This document shows positions 18,627-27,835 of a stretch of DNA of 64,000 nt, piece by piece. Where the stretch lies: NCBI RefSeq assembly GCF_015476655.1, contig NZ_JABFHF010000034.1, positions 1 to 64,000 of the forward strand. The letters are read 5' to 3'. Source of the stretch: Aquiflexum lacus (GTDB taxonomy: Bacteria > Bacteroidota > Bacteroidia > Cytophagales > Cyclobacteriaceae). Under the pieces are notes generated by a model. It saw only the letters and a list, made by a program, of their open reading frames with translations, did no database searches and was not told the origin of the DNA. Position 1 is the first letter of the stretch. Every line of letters begins with the position of its first letter. A program made the position numbers and the translations under genes.

Positions 18627-18944
18627 ATGGCCGTTAATCCATCAATTATCACTAGAGATTTGGATAAAGTTTCCGAACCAACTGGCAACCTTTACGAATC
18701 AATCCATATTGTCTCTCAAAGAGCAAAACAGATATCTTCAACCATGAAGGAAGAGTTGAATAACAAACTTTCGGAATTTGCTTCCACGGTAGATAACCTT
18801 GAAGAAGTTTTTGAAAATAAAGAGCAGATTGAAATCTCCAAATTCTATGAAAGAATGCCTAAACCTACAAACTTGGCCATGGAGGAGTTTATGGATGGGA
18901 AATTATATTATAGACATCCTGATACATCTTCAGAAGGAGAGTAA
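18627..18944 (+). CDS. rpoZ: DNA-directed RNA polymerase omega subunit family protein
   Basis: 105 residues. The core NLYESIHIVSQRAKQISSTMKEEL corresponds to the omega motif (xxVxRARQI type), here in the Bacteroidota form that is regularly encoded between bamD and coaBC. Role: assembly and stability of RNA polymerase. Stop and the next start share one base (TAATG at 18942-18946). Confidence 0.9.
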   Translation: MAVNPSIITRDLDKVSEPTGNLYESIHIVSQRAKQISSTMKEELNNKLSEFASTVDNLEEVFENKEQIEISKFYERMPKPTNLAMEEFMDGKLYYRHPDTSSEGE

Positions 18945-20152
18945 TGCAACTTAGGGGCAAACGGATTTTATTGGGAATAACGGGCAGTATTGCAGCCTAT
19001 AAATCTGCAAGCCTTACGCGGTTATTATTCAAAGAAGGTGCGGAAGTACAGGTAATCATGAGTACTTCCGCTCTTGATTTTATAACGCCCCTGACTATGG
19101 CTACCCTTTCCAAGCATCCGGTACATCATGAGTTTTATGATCCCAAATCAGGAGTGTGGACCAATCATGTCGATTTGGGTCTTTGGGCTGATTTGTTTTT
19201 AATTGCCCCTATTTCAGCAAATACTTTGGCCAAATTGGCAAATGGCATCTGCGATAATCTCATGGCGGCCACTTACCTCTCAGCACGGTGTCCTGTGATG
19301 GTCGCTCCGGCCATGGACTTGGACATGTACCAACATCCATCTGTCAGAAAAAATCTTGAAACCATCCTTTCATTCGGCAACCTTATTCTCGATGCTGAAG
19401 AAGGAGAGCTTGCAAGCGGACTTTCGGGTCAAGGTAGAATGATGGAACCGGAAAATATTCTGGAACATGTTATTTCTCACTTCTCAAAAAGCCAAGCATT
19501 CAAAGGAAAAAAAGTTTTGTTGACTTCTGGACCTACACAAGAAGCATTAGACCCTGTCAGGTTTATCAGTAATCATTCCTCAGGAAAAATGGGAGCTGCT
19601 TTGGCAGATGCGTTTGCAGAAGAAGGTGCTGAAGTATATTTAGTCCTCGGACTGGGCGCAAAAAAACCAAAAAATCCAAATATTAGGATATATCCAGTCC
19701 GAAGTGCAAAGGACATGCATCAAGCGGCTGCTGAAATTCATCCCAAAATGGATATTAGTGTATTTGCTGCCGCTGTTGCAGATTATGCTCCTAGAAATGC
19801 TGCTGTTGAAAAAATCAAAAAAGAAGGTGAAGGAATGACGTTGGATTTAGTCAAAAATGTTGATATCGCACTTTCTTTAGGTAAAGAAAAACTTCCGCAT
19901 CAAATCCACGTCGGTTTTGCTCTTGAAACTGAAAATGAGGAATTCCATGCCAAATCAAAACTTGAAAAAAAGAATTTTGACCTGATTGTTCTGAATTCCA
20001 TGAAAGATACCGGTGCGGGCTTTCAGTTGGATACCAATAAAGTAAGTCTATTTTTTGCCGACGGAAGGTCTGTGGTTTCAGAAGTACTTCCAAAAAAACA
20101 AATTGCTGAAATGATTTTGGATGGGATAAAAAATCTTCCAATTAAAATCTGA
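18944..20152 (+). CDS. coaBC: Bifunctional phosphopantothenoylcysteine decarboxylase / phosphopantothenate-cysteine ligase
   Basis: 402 residues. The N-terminal CoaC flavoprotein half (GKRILLGITGSIAAYKSASL, NTLAKLANGICDNLMAATYL with the conserved Asn, and VAPAMDLDMYQHP) converts phosphopantothenoylcysteine to phosphopantetheine. The C-terminal CoaB half (KKVLLTSGPTQEALDPVRFISNHSSGKMGAAL) couples cysteine to phosphopantothenate using CTP. Two steps of coenzyme A synthesis in one chain, normal length. Translationally coupled to rpoZ. Confidence 0.96.
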   Translation: MQLRGKRILLGITGSIAAYKSASLTRLLFKEGAEVQVIMSTSALDFITPLTMATLSKHPVHHEFYDPKSGVWTNHVDLGLWADLFLIAPISANTLAKLANGICDNLMAATYLSARCPVMVAPAMDLDMYQHPSVRKNLETILSFGNLILDAEEGELASGLSGQGRMMEPENILEHVISHFSKSQAFKGKKVLLTSGPTQEALDPVRFISNHSSGKMGAALADAFAEEGAEVYLVLGLGAKKPKNPNIRIYPVRSAKDMHQAAAEIHPKMDISVFAAAVADYAPRNAAVEKIKKEGEGMTLDLVKNVDIALSLGKEKLPHQIHVGFALETENEEFHAKSKLEKKNFDLIVLNSMKDTGAGFQLDTNKVSLFFADGRSVVSEVLPKKQIAEMILDGIKNLPIKI

Positions 20153-20190
20153 GTACTGAATTATCGTTATCTTTAAAGATAAAATTCATT

Positions 20191-21093
20191 ATGAGGAAAT
20201 ACTTATTACCCTTTTTTTTCTATCTCATCCTTGTCCAAGGTTACAGTCAAGAATTGAATTTCACAGTCATCATCAACAGTGACAGGGCAAGGACTCAGGA
20301 ATCTGGTATTTTTGAAGATATGAAAGTTAATTTTGAACAATTTCTCAATGGCAGGTCTTGGACTGGAGACCAATTCCAACCCGCAGAAAGAATCAAAGGA
20401 AACATGCTGATCACCATCAGCGACATGCCACAAGTAGGATTTTACAATGCCACAGTTCAGGTCCAAACTGTCCGACCTGTTTTTGGAACCAACTATGAAT
20501 CATTGGTTATGAATTTTATTGACCGAAACTGGTCCTTTGAATTTATTCTTTCACAGCCATTGGAATTCAACAGATTTTCTTTTCTCAATAATATCAGTTC
20601 TTTACTTGCCTACTATGCTTATATCTCATTAGGATTTGACTACGACAGTTTTGCTTTGAGAGGTGGAGATCAATTTTTTGAAATCGCCAATACCATTGTC
20701 AATAATGCCCAACAAACCCAAAGACCAGGATGGGGTTCCAATCCCAGTGATAGGAGAAACCGATATTGGCTGATCAATGACATTTATACTTCCTCTGTTT
20801 TTGCACCAATTAGGGAAGCTGTATATCTATACCACAGAAAGGGTCTTGATGTCATCATTTCCAACCCCCAAGAAGCCTACACCAATATAGTAGAAGCGAT
20901 ACGCTTGGTGGTACAGGCCAACGAAGCACAACCCAACAGTATCTTCACCATTGCTTTTATTGATGCCAAAGGAGATGAAATCAGCAAGATTCTAAGAAAT
21001 GCACCAAAAGAAATCCGTACTGAGGCTGTTGAACTGCTTTTAAAAGTAGACCCAAACAATGCAAGAAGATACAATGATCTCCTTAAAGGTTGA
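20191..21093 (+). CDS. porD: DUF4835 family protein (PorD-like)
   Basis: 300 residues with a signal peptide (to about YSQ). The body, including ELNFTVIINSDRARTQESGIFEDMKVNFEQFLNGRSWTGDQF, the NNISSLLAYYAYISLGFDYDSFALRGGDQFF block and the RYNDLLKG end, is characteristic of DUF4835. From memory, database annotation calls this family type IX secretion protein PorD; its biochemical role is not established here. It is nearly always found beside coaBC and recN in Bacteroidota, as here. A perfect 16-base palindrome TTATCTTTAAAGATAA (20167-20182) lies just before the start. Confidence 0.85.
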   Translation: MRKYLLPFFFYLILVQGYSQELNFTVIINSDRARTQESGIFEDMKVNFEQFLNGRSWTGDQFQPAERIKGNMLITISDMPQVGFYNATVQVQTVRPVFGTNYESLVMNFIDRNWSFEFILSQPLEFNRFSFLNNISSLLAYYAYISLGFDYDSFALRGGDQFFEIANTIVNNAQQTQRPGWGSNPSDRRNRYWLINDIYTSSVFAPIREAVYLYHRKGLDVIISNPQEAYTNIVEAIRLVVQANEAQPNSIFTIAFIDAKGDEISKILRNAPKEIRTEAVELLLKVDPNNARRYNDLLKG

Positions 21094-21106
21094 GATCAAT
21101 TTTTAT

Positions 21107-21114
21107 TAGATTTG
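21107..21114 (+). promoter_or_regulatory. Candidate -7 promoter box for recN
   Basis: TAGATTTG fits TAnnTTTG and lies 25 bases before the recN ATG, so recN may have its own promoter besides readthrough from coaBC-porD. No -33 TTG at ideal spacing is seen. Confidence 0.4.
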
Positions 21115-21139
21115 TAACACCTATCATTCTAACAAAACC

Positions 21140-22792
21140 ATGCTCAAATCCCTCTCCATTACCAATTATGCTTTGATCCAAAGTCTGGAAATGGAACCGA
21201 ATAAATCATTGAATATGATCACCGGAGAAACGGGTGCAGGCAAGTCTATCATGTTGGGAGCAGTAGGCCTTTTATTGGGAAACAGGGCAGATACCAAAGC
21301 CTTGCTTGACATTGACAAAAAGTGTGTGGTAGAGGGTAATTTTTCGATTCAAGATTATGGGTTGGAAGATTTTTTTAAAAATGAAGACCTGGACTTTGAG
21401 CGTGAATCAATCATCCGTAGGGAAATTAGCCCTTCAGGAAAATCCCGGGCATTTATCAATGATACACCGGTAAGGCTAGAAACCCTTAAAGAATTGGGTA
21501 AATTTTTAATGGATATTCATTCCCAACATGATAATCTACAGATAGGTGAAGGAGAATATCAGCTTGGCCTTGTAGATGCATTTTCTGCAAGCAAAAAAGA
21601 AAAATCATCCTATGGCCTGTCTTTCAAAATTTACCAAGAAAAAAAGAAAGACTTAGAAAAATTATCCAATGAAGCTTTTGAACTCAAAAAAGAAGCTGAT
21701 TTCAATAAATTCCAATTAGAAGAACTTTCTGCTTTGAGATTGACGGAAGGTGAACAGGAAGAATTGGAAAATGAACAGGAGATTCTTGAAAATGCAGAGG
21801 ATATCAAATCTAAAATCCAAGAAATACTCTCTCAGCTGGAAAATGAAGAATTTGGAGGATTAAAGACTTTGGCATTGGCAAATCAAGGTGTTCAGCAATT
21901 GATGAGATTTGCCCATAAATTTGAACCTTATGGCGAAAGATTCAAAAGTGTGTTGATCGAGCTGAAAGACGTTGCTGCAAGTTTGGAGGAAGAAGACGCG
22001 CTTATTGAAGTGGATTTTGAAAAACTGGAAACTGTCAGAGAAAGGTTAAGTAAAATCTATCACCTTCAACAAAAACATGGTGTTGATTCTGTAGAAGAAT
22101 TGATGAAGTTGGAAAGAGAATTGGCCGACAAGGTCTTTCAGGTAGAAAATCTGGATGAGGCATTGGAAAAGCTTCAAGTAGAAAAAGATCTGGCGGAAAA
22201 GGATTTACTGGAAAAAGGTGAGGTTCTGTCAAAAAGGCGGGTCTCTGCATTTCAGCCCTTTGCGAAGGAACTTTCTTCACTGTTGCAACAATTGGGTATG
22301 GAGAACGCCCAAATTGAGTTTTCCCAAGAAAAAATCCAGCCTACCAAAAACGGGCTTGACAAAATTGATATCCTTTTTTCCGCCAACAAAGGCGTCAAAC
22401 CTCAGGTCCTCAAACAGGTGGCTTCAGGCGGTGAATTTTCCCGGTTGATTTTTGCCATCAAATACATCATGGCCGATAAAATGGCGCTCCCTACGCTCAT
22501 TTTTGATGAAATAGATACAGGAGTCTCAGGTGAAGTGGCACTGCAAATGGTACGCATGATGCAGGATATTGCCAAAAAACATCAAGTAATCTGTATCAGT
22601 CACCTCCCTCAAGTAGCCGCCAAAGGCAATCAGCATTATTTTGTCTACAAGGACAATAGTTCCGAAAAAACCATCAGCAAGATCAAATTGCTCCAAGGAG
22701 AAGAAAGAATCCTGGAAATAGCCAAAATGATAGCCGGAGAAAATCCATCCAATACTGCATTTGAAAACGCCAGAGAGTTGTTGGAGAGGTAG
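21140..22792 (+). CDS. recN: DNA repair protein RecN
   Basis: 550 residues, usual length. SMC-like ATPase: Walker A GETGAGKS near residue 30, an extended coiled-coil region (about 155-370) of Lys/Glu/Leu repeats, the ABC signature ASGGEFSRLIFAIKY and Walker B TLIFDEIDTGVSGEVA, then CISHLPQVAAKGNQHYFV. Role: recombinational repair of double-strand breaks. Last gene of the bamD-recN group; a repeat-rich non-coding gap follows. Confidence 0.97.
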   Translation: MLKSLSITNYALIQSLEMEPNKSLNMITGETGAGKSIMLGAVGLLLGNRADTKALLDIDKKCVVEGNFSIQDYGLEDFFKNEDLDFERESIIRREISPSGKSRAFINDTPVRLETLKELGKFLMDIHSQHDNLQIGEGEYQLGLVDAFSASKKEKSSYGLSFKIYQEKKKDLEKLSNEAFELKKEADFNKFQLEELSALRLTEGEQEELENEQEILENAEDIKSKIQEILSQLENEEFGGLKTLALANQGVQQLMRFAHKFEPYGERFKSVLIELKDVAASLEEEDALIEVDFEKLETVRERLSKIYHLQQKHGVDSVEELMKLERELADKVFQVENLDEALEKLQVEKDLAEKDLLEKGEVLSKRRVSAFQPFAKELSSLLQQLGMENAQIEFSQEKIQPTKNGLDKIDILFSANKGVKPQVLKQVASGGEFSRLIFAIKYIMADKMALPTLIFDEIDTGVSGEVALQMVRMMQDIAKKHQVICISHLPQVAAKGNQHYFVYKDNSSEKTISKIKLLQGEERILEIAKMIAGENPSNTAFENARELLER

Positions 22793-22865
22793 GGAGGTGA
22801 CAAATTATCCAAACCACCTTATTTGAAATGGCTGAATACTTTTTTCTGATCAAATGTGTCAAAGG

Positions 22866-23192
22866 CTTCTCCTTGTTCATATCGAACGAAGAGAGAAATC
22901 TATTCTGCCCTTAGGTATATTAGACCTCTCTTCCGTACTGTTATCGGGATCGAGGTGACAAGGCAAAATCTTTTTATAATAGCTGTCCTTATTTTGATGG
23001 ATCGTTACTGACATTCCAACCTCTCCTTGTTTCGACGGCAGGAGAAATCTATTCTGCCTTTAGGTATCCGGACCTCTCCTGTCGTCGAGGTGACAAGGAT
23101 ACGCTATTTGATTCTCTTGAACACTTTTTTAGTTCAAATATGTCAAAGACTTCTCTTTGTCATTTCGAACGAAGAGAGAAATCTAATACCCA
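22866..23192 (+). repeat. Cluster of dispersed palindromic intergenic repeats (three copies)
   Basis: The 555-base gap between recN and fabI holds no gene. It contains three related units sharing GAGAAATCTA: a long copy at 22866-22965, a long copy at 23021-23101, and a partial copy at 23152-23192. The two long copies share ATCTATTCTGCC, TTAGGTAT, GACCTCTC and GTCGAGGTGACAAGG-type ends. Copy 2 is an imperfect palindrome: CTTGT..TCGACGGCAGGAGA reads back as TCTCCTGTCGTCGA..ACAAG. This is a small non-coding, MITE-like or REP-like family; a related piece lies at 26641-26698. Confidence 0.75.
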
Positions 23193-23347
23193 CAACATCT
23201 GCTATTAGTTAACTAGGTTGCCCCCATACTTGGTACATGATACTTTGTACTTGGTTCATATCTCTCAAATCTCCCCTCCCCCCTCCTAAGTCTTAATTTT
23301 TTCCTTATTTTTACCCATTGATTTAAAACCAACCAAAAAGATATATT

Positions 23348-24163
23348 ATGTCTGAGAATTTGTTGAAAGGAAAGCTAGGAATCATCACAGGAGCATTGGA
23401 TGAAAACTCCATCGCATGGAAAGCTGCTTTGAAAGCACACGAACAAGGTGCCAAATTTGTATTGACCAATGCGCCGATTGCCATGAGAATGGGGGCAATC
23501 AAAGAATTGGCCGAACATTGCAATACCATCATCATTCCTGCCGATGCTACTTCCCTGGAAGATATCGAAAAATTATATGCCGAATCAAAAGAATATTTGG
23601 GGGGTAACTTTGACTTTTTGCTGCATTCCATCGGTATGTCACCCAACATCCGGAAAGGCCGTTCTTATGGGGACCTCAATTACGATTGGGTAAATAAATC
23701 CTATGATGTATCTGCTGTTTCTTTTCACAAAATGATGCACATCGCTGAAAAAATGGACATCATGAATGAATGGGGGTCTATTCTCGGCTTGTCATACATT
23801 GCTGCCCAAAGGGTTTATCCTTTCTATACAGATATGGCTGACGCCAAAGCATTATTGGAAAGTATCGCAAGAGGATATGGCTACAGGTATGGTAAACTAA
23901 AAAAGGTAAGGGTAAATACCATTTCCCAATCACCTACCAAAACCACCGCAGGAACAGGAATAGGTGGTTTCGATGCCTTCTATAATTTTGCAGAATCCAT
24001 GTCCCCGCTTGGGAATGCTTCAGCAGAAGCCTGTGCAGATTATATCATCACCATGTTTTCAGACCTGACCCGATATGTCACCATGCAGAACCTTTTCCAT
24101 GATGGTGGATACTCCACTACCGGTATTTCGGAGGAATTGATGGAGCAGTTTAGGGATTTGTAG
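23348..24163 (+). CDS. fabI: Enoyl-[acyl-carrier-protein] reductase (NADH)
   Basis: 271 residues. Short-chain-dehydrogenase-type FabI: N-terminal KGKLGIITGALDENSIAWKAA (the divergent glycine loop typical of FabI), LLHSIGMSP, and the catalytic Tyr-x6-Lys in PFYTDMADAKALLES. RVNTISQSPTKTTAGTGI replaces the usual RVNxISAGPIRTLA substrate loop and marks the longer Bacteroidota-type variant. Reduces trans-2-enoyl-ACP in the last step of each fatty-acid elongation round. Monocistronic with its own terminator. Confidence 0.94.
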   Translation: MSENLLKGKLGIITGALDENSIAWKAALKAHEQGAKFVLTNAPIAMRMGAIKELAEHCNTIIIPADATSLEDIEKLYAESKEYLGGNFDFLLHSIGMSPNIRKGRSYGDLNYDWVNKSYDVSAVSFHKMMHIAEKMDIMNEWGSILGLSYIAAQRVYPFYTDMADAKALLESIARGYGYRYGKLKKVRVNTISQSPTKTTAGTGIGGFDAFYNFAESMSPLGNASAEACADYIITMFSDLTRYVTMQNLFHDGGYSTTGISEELMEQFRDL

Positions 24164-24264
24164 GGAGGAGTTTGACCTCTATGGCAGGTTGGAAAAGTAT
24201 TGAATTAAAAGAACTTGTCCGCCGGGGCGGATTGGAAGATTGCAAAATTGAAAATTGGAATTAG

Positions 24265-24287
24265 AGAGGGTTTAACCCTCTTTTTTT
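24265..24287 (+). terminator. Intrinsic terminator after fabI
   Basis: AGAGGG (24265-24270) and CCCTCT (24276-24281) around TTTAA, followed directly by a T run to 24287. It lies 100 bases after the fabI stop and just before the toxin-antitoxin pair. Confidence 0.85.
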
Positions 24288-24314
24288 GTGGGAAAAAATC
24301 CCTAAATTTAAATT

Positions 24315-24545
24315 ATGGAAGAGATTTTAAAATATCGATTAATTGAAGAAATAATCGCCACAAACGACATCGTTATTCTCGATCAGATCAAGTCTCTTTT
24401 AACCGGAGAAAATGGTGATTTTTGGGATAACCTTGATGCTGATTCGAAGAAATCAATCGAAAGAGGTTTGAAGGACTTTGAGTTGGGGAAAACAGAAAGC
24501 CATGAATCAATTATGGAAAAATATAAATCCAGATTTACTAAATGA
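24315..24545 (+). CDS. Putative antitoxin of a RelE/ParE-type module
   Basis: 76 residues, acidic, helical (LIEEIIATNDIVILDQIKSLL ... SIERGLKDFELGKTESHESIMEKYKSRF). The C-terminal part resembles small addiction-module antitoxins of the type that carry a short toxin-wrapping helix; no clear DNA-binding fold is visible. It directly precedes a RelE-like toxin, with a four-base overlap (ATGA at 24542-24545). Assignment rests mainly on this arrangement. Confidence 0.75.
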   Translation: MEEILKYRLIEEIIATNDIVILDQIKSLLTGENGDFWDNLDADSKKSIERGLKDFELGKTESHESIMEKYKSRFTK

Positions 24546-24835
24546 ATTTTGAAGTCATTTGGACTAAAGAAGCAGACACTACTCTTGGTGAAATAATCCT
24601 ACATTTAGAAAAAGAGTGGTATCAAAAGCAAATCTTCAACTTTTTAGACAGAATTGAAAAATTAATTGAGCTGATAAAAGTATATCCATATCTTTTCCCC
24701 GTTTCGAAAACCAAAGGGTTGAGAAAGGCAGTGATTAATAAGCAATCCAGCCTTTTTTACAAGGTCGATCAAGATAAAATCATAATCATCAGTGTCAGAA
24801 GTAACGCTAAGGGTCAAAAAAATTATCCTTCTTGA
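24542..24835 (+). CDS. RelE/ParE family toxin
   Basis: 97 residues. NFEVIWTKEADTTLGEIILHLEKEW, then an amphipathic helix region, YPYLFPVSKTKGLRKAVINKQSSLFYKVDQDKIIIISVRSNAKGQKNY, is the RelE/ParE fold with the usual basic and aromatic residues near the C-terminus. Depending on subfamily such toxins cut mRNA on the ribosome or poison gyrase; the sequence alone does not decide. Translationally coupled to the upstream antitoxin. Confidence 0.85.
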   Translation: MNFEVIWTKEADTTLGEIILHLEKEWYQKQIFNFLDRIEKLIELIKVYPYLFPVSKTKGLRKAVINKQSSLFYKVDQDKIIIISVRSNAKGQKNYPS

Positions 24836-24895
24836 TAACTCCAACCTTTCTAGAACTTCCTACAGAATCGTAAACACTTCGCAACTAATACTTAT

Positions 24896-25537
24896 ATGAA
24901 ATACAGAAACACCCTAATCCTAATTGCACTTACACTATTCACTTGGTCATGCGGTGAATCAAATAAAAATGAAGATGGCAAATCAGAGCTTTCAGAGATG
25001 TCCAACCTCGAAAAAGAACACCTCTTGGAAAAAGAAGCCTATGCGGACAGTGTCAATATGGGTTTGATGGAGGACACTTTCAAAGGCAGTGCGAGGCGGG
25101 AAACCAAAGGCAAAGTCGGAAGTGCCCAAATTACAGTAAATTATGGCTCTCCGGGAAAAAGGGGAAGGGTGATTTGGAACGGGCTCGTTTCTTATGATCA
25201 AGTTTGGGTCAGCGGTTCGCATTGGGCTACTGCGGTGACATTTTTCGATGATGTTATGATTGACGGTAAGGATGTTTCTGCCGGTATGTATGGATTTTTC
25301 ACCATTCCGGGCAGGGAAGAGTGGATATTGATCCTGAATAAAAACTATGACCAACATTTGGCTGATGAATATGATGAAAGGGATGATGTAGCACGGGTAA
25401 CTGTCACGCCCAAAGCCCTTGATGAAACCGTTCACCGTCTCACTTATAGCATAGACGAAACATCTAACCGATCTGGAAATCTCAATTTATCTTGGGATCA
25501 AATCAAAGTGAGCTTGCCAATCGAAACCAAAGAATAA
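24896..25537 (+). CDS. DUF2911 family lipoprotein
   Basis: 213 residues. Lipoprotein signal with lipobox FTWSC, an acidic linker, then the DUF2911 domain: VGSAQITVNYGSPGKRGRVIWNGLVSYDQVWVSGSHWATAVTFFDDVMIDGKDVSAGMYGFFTIPG, the typical family block. Function unknown. Monocistronic with a strong terminator 22 bases downstream. Confidence 0.9.
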   Translation: MKYRNTLILIALTLFTWSCGESNKNEDGKSELSEMSNLEKEHLLEKEAYADSVNMGLMEDTFKGSARRETKGKVGSAQITVNYGSPGKRGRVIWNGLVSYDQVWVSGSHWATAVTFFDDVMIDGKDVSAGMYGFFTIPGREEWILILNKNYDQHLADEYDERDDVARVTVTPKALDETVHRLTYSIDETSNRSGNLNLSWDQIKVSLPIETKE

Positions 25538-25559
25538 AAATGATTAAATTCAACAAATC

Positions 25560-25586
25560 AAGACCCGATTAAATACATCGGGTCTT
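25560..25586 (+). terminator. Intrinsic terminator after the DUF2911 gene
   Basis: Perfect 10-bp stem AAGACCCGAT (25560-25569) / ATCGGGTCTT (25577-25586) with a 7-base loop, followed by a short T-rich stretch. It also faces the convergent truA gene. Confidence 0.88.
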
Positions 25587-25684
25587 TTGGTTTGGCTTTC
25601 ATTTTTATTAAATATTTTTTAAAATGAAATTAAAATAGATATCATCAAAGTCAAATTTTGGCAAATATTTGGATTCCATAAATT

Positions 25685-26476
25685 CTATTCCTTATCTAAA
25701 CTCAAAAACTGGATATTGTTCAACACCAATCCATTCGCAGGGGCATGAATGGGTATGTTTCGGAGTTCGGGTTTTTTCAATGATTGCTCAATTTCTTTCA
25801 AACTTAAATTTCCCAATCCCAATTCTATCAGTGCCGTAATCATCTTTCGGATTTGATAACGCAAGAATCCCTTTCCTTTTACTTTGAAGGTAAATGCCTC
25901 CTTGGGGATCAATCCCAATCCTGCATTGATATCTTGGATAATATCCGCCACCATAATTTCCCTGAAATAGTCATCACTCACTTTATCAATTGAACAATAG
26001 CTTTGAAAGTTGTGCTTCCCTTCAAACAACTTAGCCCCTGCCTTCATTAATCCAATATCCGGATATCCTGCAAAATAGGCCAAGTTTGCCGCGGCAAAAG
26101 GATGGAACTTCTCCCCGAAAGCAAAGTGGTAATGATATTCCTTGTAAGCTACATCCTGAATGATATTGAAATGTAAAGGAACGGACTGAACTTCCAATAA
26201 TCTGATATCCGATGGCAATACTGCATTGACGGAGTCAAGAAGATCAGCTGCTATTACATGTTTCAGAAACAATTCAAAAGCCCCCCTATTACAAGAAACT
26301 CCAGCATCAGTCCTGCTTGCGCCAAGGATGGTAAAATCTCCATGCCCGAGGATAAACCTGAAGGCTTTTTCCAAGGTTCCCTGAATGGTTTTGACTCCGG
26401 TCTGTTTTTGCCACCCGTGATATCCTGTCCCGAGGTATTGAATATAAAACAGGTAAGTAAAAGGTCGGGACTGCAT
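25685..26476 (-). CDS. truA: tRNA pseudouridine synthase A family protein
   Basis: 263 residues. TruA fold: YIQYLGTGYHGWQKQTGVKTIQGTLEKAF, then LGASRTDAGVSCN, in which Asp57 is the catalytic nucleophile of the (G/S)RTDAGV motif, then KEYHYHF, HNFQSYCSI and FLRYQIRKMITALIELGLG. Family role: pseudouridine at positions 38-40 of tRNA. The motif reads SRTDAGVSC rather than GRTDAGVHA, so this may be the divergent Bacteroidota paralogue; the name is kept with that caveat. Confidence 0.87.
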   Translation of the reverse strand: MQSRPFTYLFYIQYLGTGYHGWQKQTGVKTIQGTLEKAFRFILGHGDFTILGASRTDAGVSCNRGAFELFLKHVIAADLLDSVNAVLPSDIRLLEVQSVPLHFNIIQDVAYKEYHYHFAFGEKFHPFAAANLAYFAGYPDIGLMKAGAKLFEGKHNFQSYCSIDKVSDDYFREIMVADIIQDINAGLGLIPKEAFTFKVKGKGFLRYQIRKMITALIELGLGNLSLKEIEQSLKKPELRNIPIHAPANGLVLNNIQFLSLDKE

Positions 26477-26533
26477 GATTGGAAATGAAAATAGTTTAGT
26501 TCAACAAAGAATTAAAAGTAAAACGATATAACC

Positions 26534-26583
26534 AAAATGAATAAATTCAACAAAAAGCGGTTTGAATCCAACCGTCTTTTTTT
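26534..26583 (+). terminator. Orphan terminator-like hairpin with duplicated leader
   Basis: The stem AGCGGTT / AACCGTC (26556-26562 and 26570-26576; five solid pairs plus a G-T pair) is followed by a T run (26577-26583) on the plus strand. The 21 bases before it (26534-26554) match 25537-25557, which also precede a terminator, with one mismatch. No gene on the plus strand ends here; a 19-codon ORF (26537-26596) covers the hairpin but is not supported as coding. Confidence 0.5.
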
Positions 26584-26640
26584 GTTTGTTCGGTAAACGA
26601 ATTTAAGTTCTCAATCGTCTTGAAGTGCGTATTCGGGGTA

Positions 26641-26698
26641 TTTGGTGATTAGATTTCTCCTCCCGATATAGCCATCGGGATCGAAAAGACAAGGATAA
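26641..26698 (-). repeat. Dispersed palindromic repeat, reverse copy
   Basis: On the minus strand this reads CTTGTCTTTTCGATCCCGAT ... ATCGGGAGGAGAAATCTAATCACC, the same family as 22866-23192. It contains an internal 7-bp stem TCCCGAT/ATCGGGA. It lies between leuB and truA. Confidence 0.65.
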
Positions 26699-26773
26699 GT
26701 CTATTGCAATAGCAAACCATCAATCCACGGAAATGTCTCGCATCTTGTGTCTAGCGTCTCAAATCTCACTTCT

Positions 26774-27835
26774 CTAAACATTCTCCGCCAACCAATCCCC
26801 CACTTCCGAGGTCTTATAGGCTTTTCCTCCCTCAGCAATATCCTCAGTCACGATTCCTTCTGCCAAAGATTTATTTACCACATCCGAGATCGCTTGGGCT
26901 TCTGCTTTGAGATCGAAAGCGTAATCGAACATCATAGCCGCGGATAACACTGTTGCCAATGGATTGGCGATGTCTTTTCCTGCTGCTTGTGGATAGGAAC
27001 CATGGATGGGTTCAAAAAGCTTGTTCTCTGTTCCCAAGGAGGCTGATGGCATCAACCCCATAGAACCGGAAATCACAGAAGCTTCATCTGTCAGGATATC
27101 TCCAAAAAGATTTTCTGTAATCAACACATCATATGCCTTAGGCCATTGAATCAATCGCATGGCCACGGCATCCACAAATTCATATTCGACCTTGACTTCA
27201 GGATATTCGGAGGCTAATTCCTGTACGGTTTCTCTCCATAACCTGGAAGTCGCCAACACATTGGCCTTATCCACACAAGTCAGTAATTTTCTTCTTTTTT
27301 GTGCGGCCTCAAAACCCATCCTTGCAAGACGGGTGATTTCTTCCTTGGAATAAATATTGGTATCAAAGGCTTTGGTACCTTGTTCATTTCTTCCTCTGGG
27401 TTCTCCAAAGTAAATTCCACCTGTCAATTCCCTGAAGAAAACAAAGTCCACTCCTTCTACCCTTTCCAATCTCAATGGAGATTTGTGGATCAATGAAGGA
27501 AAAGTGAAAGTCGGCCTCACATTGGCAAACAAACCCAGTTGCTTTCTCATGGATAACAGGCCTTGTTCGGGTCTAACTTTAGCCTTTGGGTCATTGTCAT
27601 ATTTTGGATCACCGATGGCTCCAAAAAGTACGGCATCCGCTCTCAGGCAAACCTGATGGGTGGAATCCGGATATGGGTCTCCTTTTAAGTCAATGGCAGT
27701 CGCACCCACAGGTGCTTCCTCAAAGGTGATTTTATGATCGAATTTTTTGGCAACAGCATTGACTACTTTTACTGCCTGTGCAATTACTTCAGGTCCAATG
27801 CCATCACCCGGCAACAGCGCGATATTCATTTCCAT
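26774..27835 (-). CDS. leuB: 3-isopropylmalate dehydrogenase
   Basis: 353 residues from ATG 27835 ([17 protein letters not shown]). The frame is open up to 27913 but that would add 26 unrelated residues. Isocitrate/isopropylmalate dehydrogenase family: substrate arginines in [22 protein letters not shown], then [16 protein letters not shown], the metal-site [11 protein letters not shown] and [24 protein letters not shown]. Oxidatively decarboxylates 3-isopropylmalate in leucine synthesis and, in organisms using citramalate, 3-methylmalate for isoleucine. Last gene of the BCAA operon; overlaps the end of cimA by 32 bases. Confidence 0.96.
   Translation of the reverse strand: MEMNIALLPGDGIGPEVIAQAVKVVNAVAKKFDHKITFEEAPVGATAIDLKGDPYPDSTHQVCLRADAVLFGAIGDPKYDNDPKAKVRPEQGLLSMRKQLGLFANVRPTFTFPSLIHKSPLRLERVEGVDFVFFRELTGGIYFGEPRGRNEQGTKAFDTNIYSKEEITRLARMGFEAAQKRRKLLTCVDKANVLATSRLWRETVQELASEYPEVKVEYEFVDAVAMRLIQWPKAYDVLITENLFGDILTDEASVISGSMGLMPSASLGTENKLFEPIHGSYPQAAGKDIANPLATVLSAAMMFDYAFDLKAEAQAISDVVNKSLAEGIVTEDIAEGGKAYKTSEVGDWLAENV

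Noticed and set aside
23416-23607. Open frame inside fabI and many similar antisense or shifted ORFs
   Set aside because: They overlap well-supported genes in other frames and have no motif or start context of their own.
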